Shown: positions 18,839 to 26,966 of the stretch, piece after piece | Layout of the letters: each line of letters opens with the position of its first letter | How positions within the stretch are numbered: the stretch's first letter is position 1 | Origin: Campylobacteraceae bacterium | Lineage (GTDB): Bacteria > Campylobacterota > Campylobacteria > Campylobacterales > Arcobacteraceae | NCBI GenBank assembly: GCA_013373175.1 | Contig: JABXII010000020.1 | Span: 62,001-126,000 of the forward strand | Length of the DNA stretch: 64,000 nucleotides | Direction of reading: 5' to 3' | Notes under the pieces: model-generated | Seen by the model: the letters and a program-made list of their open reading frames with translations, nothing else | What the model was told of the DNA's origin: nothing | Databases searched by the model: none | Position numbers and translations under genes: made by a program

Positions 18839-19876
18839 ATGTCAAAAATTTTTGTAGACGCATGTTTAAGAAAAGAAACTCCTTATACTCCTGTATGGAT
18901 GATGAGACAAGCAGGAAGATATCTTCCAGAATATATGGAGGTTAGAGCTGAAGCAGGAAGCTTCTTAAACCTTTGCCATAACCCAAAGAAAGCTTGTGAA
19001 GTAACAATCCAACCACTTGATATTGTTGGAGTTGATGCAGCTATTTTATTTAGTGATATTCTTGTTATTCCAGATGAAATGGGAATGGATTTAGAATTTA
19101 TTAAAGGCTTTGGTCCAAAATTTAATGATCCATTACAAACAGAAGCAGATTTAGATAGATTAATTGGCGGTGAAGAAGCTGCTGATAAACTAACTTATGT
19201 TTATGAAACAATCAAGTTATTAAAAGAAGAGTTACCAGAAGATAAAGCTCTTATTGGATTTACAGGAGCTCCTTGGACTTTAGCTACATATATGATTGAA
19301 GGACAAGGAACAAAAACATACAATATTTGTAAAAAAATGATGTATTCAAATCCTGAGTTTTTACATAAAATCTTAAGAAAAGTTACTGATGTAGTTAAAC
19401 ACTATATGATTAAACAAATTGAAGCTGGTGCTGATGTTGTACAAATCTTTGATTCATGGGCTGCGGCTATTGAACCTGGAAAATATGATGAGTTCTCTTG
19501 GAAATATATGGTTGAGATTGCTGATTATATTAAAGAAAAATATCCAGAGATACCAGTTATTATGTTCCCTAAAGGTGTAGCTGCATTTATCGAAAGAGGT
19601 GGAGTTTACGGAAACTTTGATGTATTTGGTGTTGATTGGGGAACTCCAATGGCATTAGCTAAAGAAAAACTAGGTGACAAGTATGTATTACAAGGTAATA
19701 TGGAACCTTGTAGATTATACTCAAAAGAAGCAACAACACAATGTGTAGAAGCTATTCAAAATGTAATGCAAGGTGAAGGACATATCTTTAACTTAGGACA
19801 TGGTATCTTACCTGATGTTCCAGTAGAAAATGCAAAGCACTTTGTAGCAGAGTGTCAAAGAGTTTCAAAAAAGTAA
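18839..19876 (+). CDS. hemE: Uroporphyrinogen decarboxylase
   Basis: A 345 aa cytosolic haem pathway enzyme that removes four carboxyl groups from uroporphyrinogen [18 protein letters not shown] at the N-terminus contains the conserved RQAGRY substrate loop; [12 protein letters not shown] carries the key aspartate; [16 protein letters not shown] and [11 protein letters not shown] are further HemE signatures. The length is standard. It ends one base before the start of the radical SAM gene. Confidence 0.97.
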   Translation: MSKIFVDACLRKETPYTPVWMMRQAGRYLPEYMEVRAEAGSFLNLCHNPKKACEVTIQPLDIVGVDAAILFSDILVIPDEMGMDLEFIKGFGPKFNDPLQTEADLDRLIGGEEAADKLTYVYETIKLLKEELPEDKALIGFTGAPWTLATYMIEGQGTKTYNICKKMMYSNPEFLHKILRKVTDVVKHYMIKQIEAGADVVQIFDSWAAAIEPGKYDEFSWKYMVEIADYIKEKYPEIPVIMFPKGVAAFIERGGVYGNFDVFGVDWGTPMALAKEKLGDKYVLQGNMEPCRLYSKEATTQCVEAIQNVMQGEGHIFNLGHGILPDVPVENAKHFVAECQRVSKK

Positions 19877-20794
19877 ATGTCTTATTCAAATAATATTATC
19901 TTTGGTCCTATTCCTTCAAGGAGATTTGGAATCTCTTTAGGAATAGACCTTTCTCCTTCAAAAAAACAATGCAATTTTGACTGTCTATACTGTGAGCTTG
20001 AAAAAGCTAAAACAGTTGATACAATGACAACTTATCCAAGTGTAGAAGAAGTAATAGCAGAAGTAAAAGCTTCTTTTGTAAAACATCCTAAAATTGATGT
20101 TATTACAATAACTGCAAACGGTGAACCAACTTTGTATCCAGATTTAGAAAGGTTGGTTGATGAGCTTAATAAAATAAAAAAAGATGCTAAGACACTTATT
20201 CTTTCAAATGGAAGTACAATCTATGATGAGAATATTTACAAAGCACTACTTAAAATTGATACTGTAAAGTTATCTCTTGATTGTGTAAGCGAAAAGTGTT
20301 TTAAAAAGCTTGATAGAATACATAATGGTATTGATATAGAAAAGATAATTGACTATATGATTAGATTTAGCCAAGAAACTAAAAATATACTTGTATTAGA
20401 GGTTTTATTTGTAAAAACACTAAATGACAAAGACGAAGAGATAAAAGCTCTTTATGAGGCTATTAAGAAAATTAAACCACATAGAGTAGATATTGGTACT
20501 ATTGATAGACCACCTGCATATAATGTAAAACCAGTATCTTTTGAAACCTTAGAGAAAATAGCAGAAACTTTTGAAGGTATAAATGTAAATATAGCATTTA
20601 AAAATAGACCAAAACTGCAATCAAGTTTTTCAGAAGAAGAAATAAAAAATATGCTAAAAAGAAGACCTCTTACACAAGAAGATATAAATAATATGTTTGA
20701 TGAGGATTCAAAAAAATTATTAGAAAAATTAGTTTTAAATCAAATAGTATCTCTTGTAGATAGCTCAGGTTTAAATTTTTATAAAATTTTGTAA
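19877..20794 (+). CDS. Radical SAM protein (COG0731-like, TYW1-related)
   Basis: A 305 aa radical SAM protein. The 4Fe-4S cluster cysteines are C32, C36 and C39 in CNFDCLYCE, preceded by FGPIPSRRFG, a hallmark of the COG0731 'Fe-S oxidoreductase' group related to wyosine synthase TYW1. ITANGEPTLYPDLE is the GEPTL-type SAM-binding motif. The C-terminal 80 residues (KRRPLTQEDINNMF) look like a small helical domain. The reaction is unknown in bacteria. It directly follows the hemE stop, so it is co-transcribed, though no functional link is implied. Confidence 0.85.
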   Translation: MSYSNNIIFGPIPSRRFGISLGIDLSPSKKQCNFDCLYCELEKAKTVDTMTTYPSVEEVIAEVKASFVKHPKIDVITITANGEPTLYPDLERLVDELNKIKKDAKTLILSNGSTIYDENIYKALLKIDTVKLSLDCVSEKCFKKLDRIHNGIDIEKIIDYMIRFSQETKNILVLEVLFVKTLNDKDEEIKALYEAIKKIKPHRVDIGTIDRPPAYNVKPVSFETLEKIAETFEGINVNIAFKNRPKLQSSFSEEEIKNMLKRRPLTQEDINNMFDEDSKKLLEKLVLNQIVSLVDSSGLNFYKIL

Positions 20795-20810
20795 TTTTTC
20801 AAGAAAACCC

Positions 20811-20839
20811 TTGACAAAATTTACAAATTTTACTATACT
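20811..20839 (+). promoter_or_regulatory. Consensus sigma-70 promoter of the tRNA-Asn pair
   Basis: TTGACA at 20811-20816 and TATACT at 20834-20839 are separated by exactly 17 bases, a near-perfect housekeeping promoter. Predicted transcription starts near 20846, about 20 bases before the first tRNA. A strong -35 box is unusual in this AT-rich genome. Confidence 0.8.
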
Positions 20840-20867
20840 TCCACTCCATTTAAAGAGGAAGTCAAAT

Positions 20868-20942
20868 TCCGGCATAGCTCAGTGGTAGAGTAGATGACTG
20901 TTAATCATTTGGTCCCTGGTTCGAATCCAGGTGCCGGAGCCA
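20868..20942 (+). tRNA. tRNA-Asn (GTT), copy 1
   Basis: A 75-nt cloverleaf including an encoded CCA. The acceptor stem is TCCGGCA with TGCCGGA, the anticodon loop CTGTTAA has the anticodon GTT, and the T arm is CCTGGTTCGAATCCAGG. It is identical to copy 2, which starts 112 bases downstream. Confidence 0.96.
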
Positions 20943-20979
20943 CTTAACACTTCACTTTAAATGATAAAACAACTTAAAT

Positions 20980-21054
20980 TCCGGCATAGCTCAGTGGTAG
21001 AGTAGATGACTGTTAATCATTTGGTCCCTGGTTCGAATCCAGGTGCCGGAGCCA
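20980..21054 (+). tRNA. tRNA-Asn (GTT), copy 2, integration target
   Basis: Identical to copy 1, separated by a 37-base spacer and sharing its promoter. Its 3' end from 21038 onward is the left boundary repeat of the mobile element, which restores an intact tRNA on insertion. The repeat between the two tRNA copies covers about 82 bases, from AAATT before the tRNA to CACTT after it. Confidence 0.96.
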
Positions 21055-21061
21055 CTTTTTA
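21038..21061 (+). repeat. attL: left direct repeat of the element
   Basis: 24 bases covering the 3' part of the tRNA-Asn T arm, acceptor stem, CCA and six further bases (core CCAGGTGCCGGAGCCACTTT). It is identical to 30946-30969. The insertion keeps the tRNA gene whole. Confidence 0.92.
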
Positions 21062-21106
21062 TTGTAACCCCTACAAATAGAATATTCCAACCTTAATTTT
21101 TTCATT

Positions 21107-21127
21107 GATTGCCAGTTTGACTGCCAA
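21107..21127 (+). promoter_or_regulatory. Arm-type site array 1 (GAYTGCCAR, two copies)
   Basis: GATTGCCAG at 21107 and GACTGCCAA at 21119, starts 12 bases apart, 46 bases inside attL. A related GATTGACAA follows at 21129. These resemble the arm sites bound by the N-terminal domain of tyrosine integrases or by excisionase. Confidence 0.6.
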
Positions 21128-21205
21128 CGATTGACAAATTTTTTATATACTTTTAATTTCTTATAAAAATAATTTTTTCTTACTTTACAAATTAAAATAA
21201 TAAGT

Positions 21206-21238
21206 GATTGCCAAATCGACTGCCAAAATGACTGCCAA
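21206..21238 (+). promoter_or_regulatory. Arm-type site array 2 (GAYTGCCAA, three copies)
   Basis: GATTGCCAA at 21206 and GACTGCCAA at 21218 and 21230, each start 12 bases after the last, ending one base before the integrase stop codon. They have the same unit and spacing as array 1, and one further copy lies near attR at 30831. Confidence 0.65.
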
Positions 21239-21239
21239 A

Positions 21240-22334
21240 CTAGATAATAGAGTTTAAAAAAACACCTCTTTTAATATGCGGTTTCTTCATGTATCTAGCA
21301 TATTTTGATAGGGTTGTTGTAGAGTCAATATGACCCATCATATTAGCTACCCAAAGGATATCTTCATTCTCTATCATCATTGTTGCAAAAGAGTGTCTTG
21401 TATGATATATAGGTCTATACTTGAAATCACATTTTGCAAGAAGTTTTTTCCAATATGTATTTCTTAATCTTTTAATATCATAATAATGATTACCCTCTTT
21501 ATTTAAAAAGACAAACTCACTTATATCTGCTGTTCTTTTATATTGTTCTTTTAAAAATGGGATTAGCGTATCTATCATATCAATAGTTCTAATACTATTA
21601 ATAGTTTTTGGAAGTCTTATTAGACCCATTTTAACACTTCTTCTAATAGTGATTTCTTTTTTCTCAAAATCTATATCTTCCCATTTTAAACCTATTAATT
21701 CTCCACTTCTAGCACCAGTAAAAAATGCAGTTGCAAGAAAGTTTTTAAATTGTCCTTCTGCATTAGACAGAAGAGTTTTAATTTCTTCAATTTTGAAAGG
21801 TTGAATTTCAGGAGGAGCAACTCTAGGAGCTCTTACTCTAAGTAGAGGATTTTTATCTATAATCTCATCATCTATCGCATCATTAAAAAGTCTAGACATT
21901 ACTTTTCTAACTGTTTTAACTCTACTAGGACTAAGTTTTTTAATTGTTATTAAATCACTTTGCCATTTTTTTAAGTCAGATGGTTTTATCTCATATATTC
22001 TTTTATGTCCGAAAACACTTTTTATATGATTCTTATAGATACTTTTATAATCAGCAGTTGTATCTTCATTTCTGTATGACTTATGCATCTCTATTGATGT
22101 ATGAATAAATTCATCAACTGTTAACATTTTACTTTGAAAGAACTCACTTGTATTTTCTTCAAGTGCTAAAAGCATTTTAGGAATAATATGATTTTCTGCT
22201 TTTCTAATATTTTCTTTTGTAGCAGGTAAACCAAGTGATTTTCTTTGTCTTTTACCTTCATCATCGACAAAGTCTACTCCTAAATATTTACTTCCATTTT
22301 TTGTTTTTGTTATTCTTAGTTTTACTTTTGACAT
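21240..22334 (-). CDS. int: Tyrosine-type site-specific integrase
   Basis: A 364 aa tyrosine recombinase of the phage-integrase family. The order is an N-terminal arm-binding domain (residues 1-60), a SAM-like core-binding domain (about 70-165) and a catalytic domain. Catalytic residues can be placed: R209 in TGARSGEL, a lysine near K243, H311 and R313 in YHTRHSFAT, H335 in MMGH, and nucleophile Y345 in SKYARY. It inserts and excises the element at the tRNA-Asn 3' end and lies next to attL, as integrases of tRNA-targeted elements usually do. It is transcribed towards attL, with the arm-site array just beyond its stop. It is intact. Confidence 0.95.
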   Translation of the reverse strand: MSKVKLRITKTKNGSKYLGVDFVDDEGKRQRKSLGLPATKENIRKAENHIIPKMLLALEENTSEFFQSKMLTVDEFIHTSIEMHKSYRNEDTTADYKSIYKNHIKSVFGHKRIYEIKPSDLKKWQSDLITIKKLSPSRVKTVRKVMSRLFNDAIDDEIIDKNPLLRVRAPRVAPPEIQPFKIEEIKTLLSNAEGQFKNFLATAFFTGARSGELIGLKWEDIDFEKKEITIRRSVKMGLIRLPKTINSIRTIDMIDTLIPFLKEQYKRTADISEFVFLNKEGNHYYDIKRLRNTYWKKLLAKCDFKYRPIYHTRHSFATMMIENEDILWVANMMGHIDSTTTLSKYARYMKKPHIKRGVFLNSII

Positions 22335-22414
22335 TGACTATCCTTTTTCAGATAACCATTATCATCATAAATACAAATGTAATTATAATCCATAATAGTT
22401 AAATAATCAAAATA

Positions 22415-22738
22415 TTATTTTCTAATAGAAGATATAATCTCCTCAATAGTTTCATCTATATTTAGATTTGTAGTAGTCTTTGGACTTTCTCCTTCAATCC
22501 ATTTATCAAGTTCATATCTATTAAAGATAAGCTTTTTTATCTTTTTATGAAAATGTATACCTTGAACAAACTCCCCAGACCTAATAAGTTTTCTAATACT
22601 CTCTTCTGAGTAGCTAATATACTTAGCTGTTTCACTTACAGATAGCCACTTCTTTTCATTAGATACTTTTTCTTCAAGAGTATTGATTTTTTCTAATATA
22701 GTGTTTATTTTTTCAAGGTTTTCAAACGAGATGTTCAT
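22415..22738 (-). CDS. Excisionase-like HTH DNA-binding protein
   Basis: About 107 aa. A short coiled-coil-like start (LEKINTILEKINTLEEKV) leads into a MerR/AlpA-type winged helix-turn-helix: WLSVSETAKYISYSEESIRK, LIRSGEFVQGIHF, then a RYELDKWIEG recognition-to-tail region. Small proteins of this kind beside an integrase act as excisionase or direct transcription. The ATG at 22738 is preferred over the upstream one at 22762 because AAGGAGG lies 7 bases before it. It overlaps the end of the rep gene by 17 bases, so it is coupled to rep. Confidence 0.82.
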   Translation of the reverse strand: MNISFENLEKINTILEKINTLEEKVSNEKKWLSVSETAKYISYSEESIRKLIRSGEFVQGIHFHKKIKKLIFNRYELDKWIEGESPKTTTNLNIDETIEEIISSIRK

Positions 22739-24074
22739 AATGCACCTCCTTAGTTGAAACATTAGGAACTAAATCTCTTTTAAGAGCTTCTTTTAATGCA
22801 ACTTCATATATATCTTTATTTCTTTTTGATTCATGTTGGGTTAGTTGAACCTTTTCTAAGTATCTAAGTAAATCATAATCACTTAGTGTTGATAAAGATA
22901 TAGTCTTAATTGGTTCAATTATTGTTTTATCTTCTAATTGTCTAAGATGTTGTCTTGAGTTATCAGGATTAATAACTTCTATATCTATATATCTTTTCTT
23001 TAGTTCTTTATTTGAGGTTGTTTTATTTAGTGAATCTTTTGCTTTAATAAATAAATTATCTAAGTATTCACTATCTATTAGTAGATTATTTATAAATGCT
23101 TTTCTAAGTAAAGCTATATATTCAAACTCAAATTTGTTTTCATCATAAATAGATACTTTTCTTTTTACTCTTTTTAAACAAACACTTGATTGTAAGAAAG
23201 ATACTATATTAAACTCATCTTTTACCTCTTGCCATAAGCTATGAGTTTTTGCTTTATACTTATTGTGCTTTAAAGTATCCTCTGTAATAGATGTTGTATC
23301 TATTAGTCTTATATCTTCCATAGCTTGATTAAATAGATTCTTTGCATTATGTAGTAAGTCTTCTACTGTTAATATCTCATAGGCTCTTAAATGAGTTCTA
23401 TTCATTTGAAATTCTATATTAAATAATGGTTCATCTAAACTAAGGTCATTATTTAAAAAGTACTCATTCATAAGCTCATACTTCTTTGACTTCTTTAGCT
23501 CTAACCCTTTATTATAAATTCTTAGTTTAAATGGCTCTTTTCCTACATAAATAGTTTGTGTACTGTTTGCATCTCCTATCTCATTTATAGTTGAATACTT
23601 TCTTTTTCTTGTACTAAACATATCTTTTGAAATAAAAGATAAGTCATACTGTATAAAACAGTTTATATCTGCTCTTGTAACTGGTATATAATTACATATA
23701 TACCCTTTTAGCATATCTTTTAGTAAAGTAATTAATGAACTAATACCAAGAGTATAAATACCATTTCCTTGAAGCTGTACTCTTATATCATTTAAACCTC
23801 TGTTTTTATACTTGTCTTTAAATCCAATTCTAAAAAACTCATTTAAATCTTTAAACCAATAAAAGCCTTCTTTCTTTCCTAAATAGTTTAAATGTATATC
23901 TTCTATTGTAATAGAGATATCATTGTTCTCATATTCAATTTCTCTTTTCTCAAACTTTCCTTTTATGTCTTCTATTTGGTCTAAAATATCTAAAAATAAA
24001 TCATCATAGTTTTCATTAGATTCAAAGAAGAAATATAAAGTATCAATGCCATAAAGCTTTTTTATTTGACTCAT
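22722..24074 (-). CDS. Rep_trans-family rolling-circle replication initiator
   Basis: A 450 aa protein with the Rep_trans (PF02486) core. VTRADINCF (residues 132-140) supplies an R-x-D pair, TIYVGK lies at 174-179, LRIYNKGLE at 184-192 has the candidate nicking tyrosine Y187 and glutamate E192, and FNIEFQMNR follows at 218-226. Members include plasmid pT181 RepC, Tn916 Orf20 and CTX phage RstA; they nick one strand at an origin hairpin to start rolling-circle replication. The C-terminal 200 residues (helical, KRVKRKVSIYDE) are unassigned. An AAGGAG ribosome site precedes the ATG. The family call rests on motifs, not on a search. Confidence 0.75.
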   Translation of the reverse strand: MSQIKKLYGIDTLYFFFESNENYDDLFLDILDQIEDIKGKFEKREIEYENNDISITIEDIHLNYLGKKEGFYWFKDLNEFFRIGFKDKYKNRGLNDIRVQLQGNGIYTLGISSLITLLKDMLKGYICNYIPVTRADINCFIQYDLSFISKDMFSTRKRKYSTINEIGDANSTQTIYVGKEPFKLRIYNKGLELKKSKKYELMNEYFLNNDLSLDEPLFNIEFQMNRTHLRAYEILTVEDLLHNAKNLFNQAMEDIRLIDTTSITEDTLKHNKYKAKTHSLWQEVKDEFNIVSFLQSSVCLKRVKRKVSIYDENKFEFEYIALLRKAFINNLLIDSEYLDNLFIKAKDSLNKTTSNKELKKRYIDIEVINPDNSRQHLRQLEDKTIIEPIKTISLSTLSDYDLLRYLEKVQLTQHESKRNKDIYEVALKEALKRDLVPNVSTKEVHYEHLV

Positions 24075-24100
24075 GTTTTTTTCTCCTTGTGTTTAAGCAA

Positions 24101-24120
24101 GGGGTATTACTAATAACCCC
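24101..24120. promoter_or_regulatory. Hairpin in the rep leader (GGGGT...ACCCC)
   Basis: An inverted repeat GGGGTATTA-C-TAATAACCCC: five GC-rich pairs, then four AT pairs with one bulged base, 27 bases upstream of the rep start. It could control rep expression or be part of the double-strand origin. Confidence 0.45.
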
Positions 24121-24138
24121 TAAACTTTTTTTTGTTGC

Positions 24139-24197
24139 GACACCTTTAAAAAAATTTAATAAACCTCCGTTTATTAAGATTTTTTATAAAGAGTGTC
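24139..24197. promoter_or_regulatory. Nested inverted repeat, candidate replication origin or terminator
   Basis: An inner perfect 9-bp stem (TTAATAAAC and GTTTATTAA, 24156-24177) has a CTCC loop. Outside it are arms GACAC-C-TTTA-AAAAAA and TTTTTT-ATAAA-GAGTGTC that pair with two small bulges. It sits between the ssDNA-binding gene and rep. A nick site for a Rep_trans protein would be expected in such a loop. T-runs on both sides mean a terminator is also possible. Confidence 0.45.
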
Positions 24198-24205
24198 CCC
24201 ATAGA

Positions 24206-24463
24206 TTAAAGACCATAGAAACTATATTTTGAAGATATGATTCCTACATCAACTTCAACCTCTTTGTTCTCTTTTCCTTTGTATAACTCAATCTTTGAAT
24301 CAGGAATAGAGATTGTATGAAGCTCTTTTACTTTTGTTCCATTTGCTCTTATAACTTCTGCTAAGATTTGAAGTTTTGCTTTTGTATCTACTTCTAATCC
24401 ATCCTCTTTCTTATACTTGCTTTTACCAATTGTATTAATTAGTATTCCTTTTAGTTTTAACAT
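24206..24463 (-). CDS. Small putative ssDNA-binding protein (RstB/gpV-like)
   Basis: An 85 aa protein with alternating short strands: LKLKGILINTIGKSKYKK, KAKLQILAEVIRANGTKVKEL, HTISIPDSKIELYKGKEN, KEVEVDVGIISSKYSFYG. The size, beta content and position next to a Rep_trans gene match the ssDNA-binding proteins of filamentous phages (gpV, CTX RstB), which coat rolling-circle intermediates. The similarity is in layout and feel only; no motif is decisive. A TCCTTAGT region upstream gives a weak ribosome site (AAGGAT). It is probably in one operon with the upstream helical unknown gene. Confidence 0.5.
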   Translation of the reverse strand: MLKLKGILINTIGKSKYKKEDGLEVDTKAKLQILAEVIRANGTKVKELHTISIPDSKIELYKGKENKEVEVDVGIISSKYSFYGL

Positions 24464-24595
24464 TGTTTATCCTTAGTATTAAATTTACTAAGAGCTCTTA
24501 ATAGTTATCGAATTCGTGATATTATGATATATTTTTTAAAGTTCTTTTGTCAGTAGAAAAATATGTAAAGTATGGAAGTCTTGATAGTTTAATTT

Positions 24596-25696
24596 TTACT
24601 TAGACTTTTGATATCTTGATAAGTATTCAATTATATGAGTTAAGTATTCTTCTGTTTCTTTGGTAGATTGTTCATTATATGAAAGCTTATATCTTTTATC
24701 TGTAATTTCCATTAATCTAAGACCTTTGTATTGTGCTTTTTCTCTATAATCATTTTTTCTAAGCTTTTCAGGACTAAAAAGTTTTTTTGTAGTTTCTTCT
24801 TTATAAATAGTAGTATAGTTTGCAACTTTAACTATAAAGTCGGATAATTCTGTTTTTTTGATTCCTTGGGGATTTATTTTGGTATATAGTAATGCTATAT
24901 TAGTTAGCCAACTATTCATAATATCAGTTCTATCAATCACTTTATCACTATCTAAGGAGTGTCTTATATTTTTAAAAGCATGAATAATAGTTTTTGAATC
25001 ATCTTTTAGTAAATCTTTTAAAGAGTGATGTATATTAGTTATCTCATAAATACTTCTTGTCATCATGTGCTTATCATTTTTATATCCATCAATAATATCT
25101 AGCTCAATATCTTTTGTTAAGTCTTTGCTATATGGATTATCTTTATATAACTCATAAGAGCTTTCTAAAAATTTAACTTGGTCTTTTAAAGCCTTATTAG
25201 TATTAAGAGATATATTTATATTTCTTTCATTGGGTTTAATGTTTCTTTCTTTTAACCATCTTTTATCTGCTTTATAGTGTTGCCTATAACTAAGAAGAAT
25301 AAAAGAAATATTGAATAGTGATGTATTACCTTTGTAAGTAAGTTTTGTATCATATTTACATAAATCATATGCCATCATAATCATTTGAGAAAAAGCTTCA
25401 GTAGGATTATCAAATGCATAGTTATATGCTTCTGGAAATTGTTCTTTAAATAAGTTTTGTGCTTCTTCAACAGAATTAAAGTTCTCAATTTTTCTTTCAA
25501 ATGCAATATCTAAAGTTCTACCTACTTGTCTAATCTTAGGTTCTAATAATTTATCTAGCTCATTAGGGAGCATTTTTTTTACTGCATATTTAATGGCAAG
25601 AAGTATAAGGACTTTATTCTTATTTTCAAGTTCTTTTTTAATACATTCAAAATAGTTTTTTATTATGTTTTGGTTTACTTTTTCCAGTTCGTACAT
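24596..25696 (-). CDS. Unknown helical protein of the element's replication arm
   Basis: I do not recognise this 366 aa protein. It is predicted mostly helical, lysine and asparagine rich, with no signal peptide, membrane segment, cysteine pair or nucleotide-binding motif. Notable stretches are LDKLLEPKIRQVGRTLDIAFERKI near the start and IYEITNIHHSLKDLL with AFKNIRHSLDSDKVIDR in the middle. It is the first gene of the minus-strand arm, reading away from the defence operon, so it may be an early control or replication-helper protein. The start ATG at 25696 has no strong ribosome site. Co-occurrence with the rep gene in other elements would be the best clue. Confidence 0.6.
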   Translation of the reverse strand: MYELEKVNQNIIKNYFECIKKELENKNKVLILLAIKYAVKKMLPNELDKLLEPKIRQVGRTLDIAFERKIENFNSVEEAQNLFKEQFPEAYNYAFDNPTEAFSQMIMMAYDLCKYDTKLTYKGNTSLFNISFILLSYRQHYKADKRWLKERNIKPNERNINISLNTNKALKDQVKFLESSYELYKDNPYSKDLTKDIELDIIDGYKNDKHMMTRSIYEITNIHHSLKDLLKDDSKTIIHAFKNIRHSLDSDKVIDRTDIMNSWLTNIALLYTKINPQGIKKTELSDFIVKVANYTTIYKEETTKKLFSPEKLRKNDYREKAQYKGLRLMEITDKRYKLSYNEQSTKETEEYLTHIIEYLSRYQKSK

Positions 25697-25745
25697 TCTT
25701 GAATTTTATCAAAAGCATCTTTTTTAAATACTTATATATAAAATT

Positions 25746-25779
25746 ATTATATATATTAAGTTATAATTTTTACTATACT
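25746..25779. promoter_or_regulatory. Divergent promoter region between the two arms of the element
   Basis: On the plus strand TATAAT (25762-25767) and TATACT (25774-25779) precede the defence operon; on the minus strand TATAAT (25751-25746) precedes the helical unknown gene. The whole gap is 103 bases of A/T, with start codons on each side. No operator-like palindrome stands out. Confidence 0.5.
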
Positions 25780-25799
25780 TTTAAAAATAAAGAAATGAT

Positions 25800-26966
25800 A
25801 TGAAGGAAATAATTAATCATAGTGCATTGCCACAAAAAATGGGTGACGTTTATCATTATTATCTTGCTATTAAATTAATGCTTGATAATAATGACTGGGA
25901 TAGCTGTACAATTGAAGAAAATGGAGATATTGTACTTTTTGATAATACAAAAAAACAAATTTATAATATTGAAGTTAAACATCATTATGAAAAGAAGGAA
26001 TTAAAAATTTTTGAGGAAGAATTTCAAAAGACAATTTTTAATTGGTTTAATATAAAATATTTATTTAACAAAAATACTAGATTAATTTTAATGACATCTT
26101 CAAATGTTTCAAAAAATAACCCTCTTGAATACTGGAATGAATTTAATTCTGACAAAAAATATAAAGTTATTTTAGAGAATCAAAAGAAAAATCAAACAGA
26201 TTACTACTCAAGCATAATTAAATATTTTCATAAAGTTAATAAAAATGTTGATGAATTAAAAGAAGTTTTAGCGAAAGTTACTATAGAACATTCTCTTCCT
26301 AATATTTCAACAATAAAAGATGAAATTAAAAAATCAAATGCTTTAAGGTTTCTTGAAAAAGATGATGCAAAAAAAAATAAAGTTATTGGTAGTTTATATG
26401 GTCTTATTGGTGATGGTCTAGAAGATAAAGATACTTGGGAAATTAAAAAAATACAATTTGACCAAAAGCTTCAAGAGTTTACTAGTTTAGTACAAGAAAA
26501 AATAGTAAGAACTAATAATGATATTAAAAAAAAAGATTTAGATTTAGATATTAAGAATTATAAAGATAAACAATTTATACAAAAACTTGAGAATATAGAG
26601 TTTAAGGAAGATATTCAATCCCAAGCAATTAATAATTATGCAAGAAGTATTATTGAAATTGTGGAAAGAACAGACCTTAGTAATTCTATAGAATTTAATG
26701 ATAGATTAGAAAACTATGAAGAGGATTTAGGTGAGTTAGTTAATGAGATAAAAACTGAATATAAATATAAAGAAGGATTAAATGACATTGAAAAATCTCA
26801 AAAAAGTTATTTTGAAATTATGAACTCTAGAAAAGTACCATTTATGCCTGAAGAGTTTGAAGACCTGACAACTTTTTTTCAAAAAGGTTATTTACATATA
26901 TTAGCAGATGATGATGAAAAACCTAAACAAATCTGCTGGTCTTTAAAAGCAGTGGATTTGATATGA
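25800..26966 (+). CDS. ABC-3C effector with Cap4-like PD-(D/E)XK nuclease domain
   Basis: A 388 aa protein. Residues 8-125 resemble the Cap4/dsDNA-endonuclease domain: ALPQKMGDVYHYYLAIKLML as the opening helix, then E39, D43 in NGDIVLFD and E58-V-K60 in YNIEVKHH as the PD-(D/E)XK active site. A long charged helical middle follows. The C-terminal stretch around GYLHILADDDEKPKQICW looks like the ABC-3C C-terminal domain that docks effectors to the ATPase. The next two genes are a middle component and a DUF3732 ATPase, overlapping by ATGA and 11 bases. The predicted role is DNA cleavage, likely abortive, on phage sensing. The nuclease call is by motif. Confidence 0.78.
   Translation: MKEIINHSALPQKMGDVYHYYLAIKLMLDNNDWDSCTIEENGDIVLFDNTKKQIYNIEVKHHYEKKELKIFEEEFQKTIFNWFNIKYLFNKNTRLILMTSSNVSKNNPLEYWNEFNSDKKYKVILENQKKNQTDYYSSIIKYFHKVNKNVDELKEVLAKVTIEHSLPNISTIKDEIKKSNALRFLEKDDAKKNKVIGSLYGLIGDGLEDKDTWEIKKIQFDQKLQEFTSLVQEKIVRTNNDIKKKDLDLDIKNYKDKQFIQKLENIEFKEDIQSQAINNYARSIIEIVERTDLSNSIEFNDRLENYEEDLGELVNEIKTEYKYKEGLNDIEKSQKSYFEIMNSRKVPFMPEEFEDLTTFFQKGYLHILADDDEKPKQICWSLKAVDLI

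Noticed and set aside
20868-20942. First tRNA-Asn copy as an alternative left end of the element
   Set aside because: The match to attR stops two to three bases earlier after CCA (CACTTAAC), whereas copy 2 matches through CACTTTTTA.
24156-24177. The 9-bp hairpin as a plain terminator of the SSB-like gene
   Set aside because: Not excluded, but the pairing continues outward into GACAC/GTGTC arms, which a terminator would not need; kept as candidate origin with low confidence.
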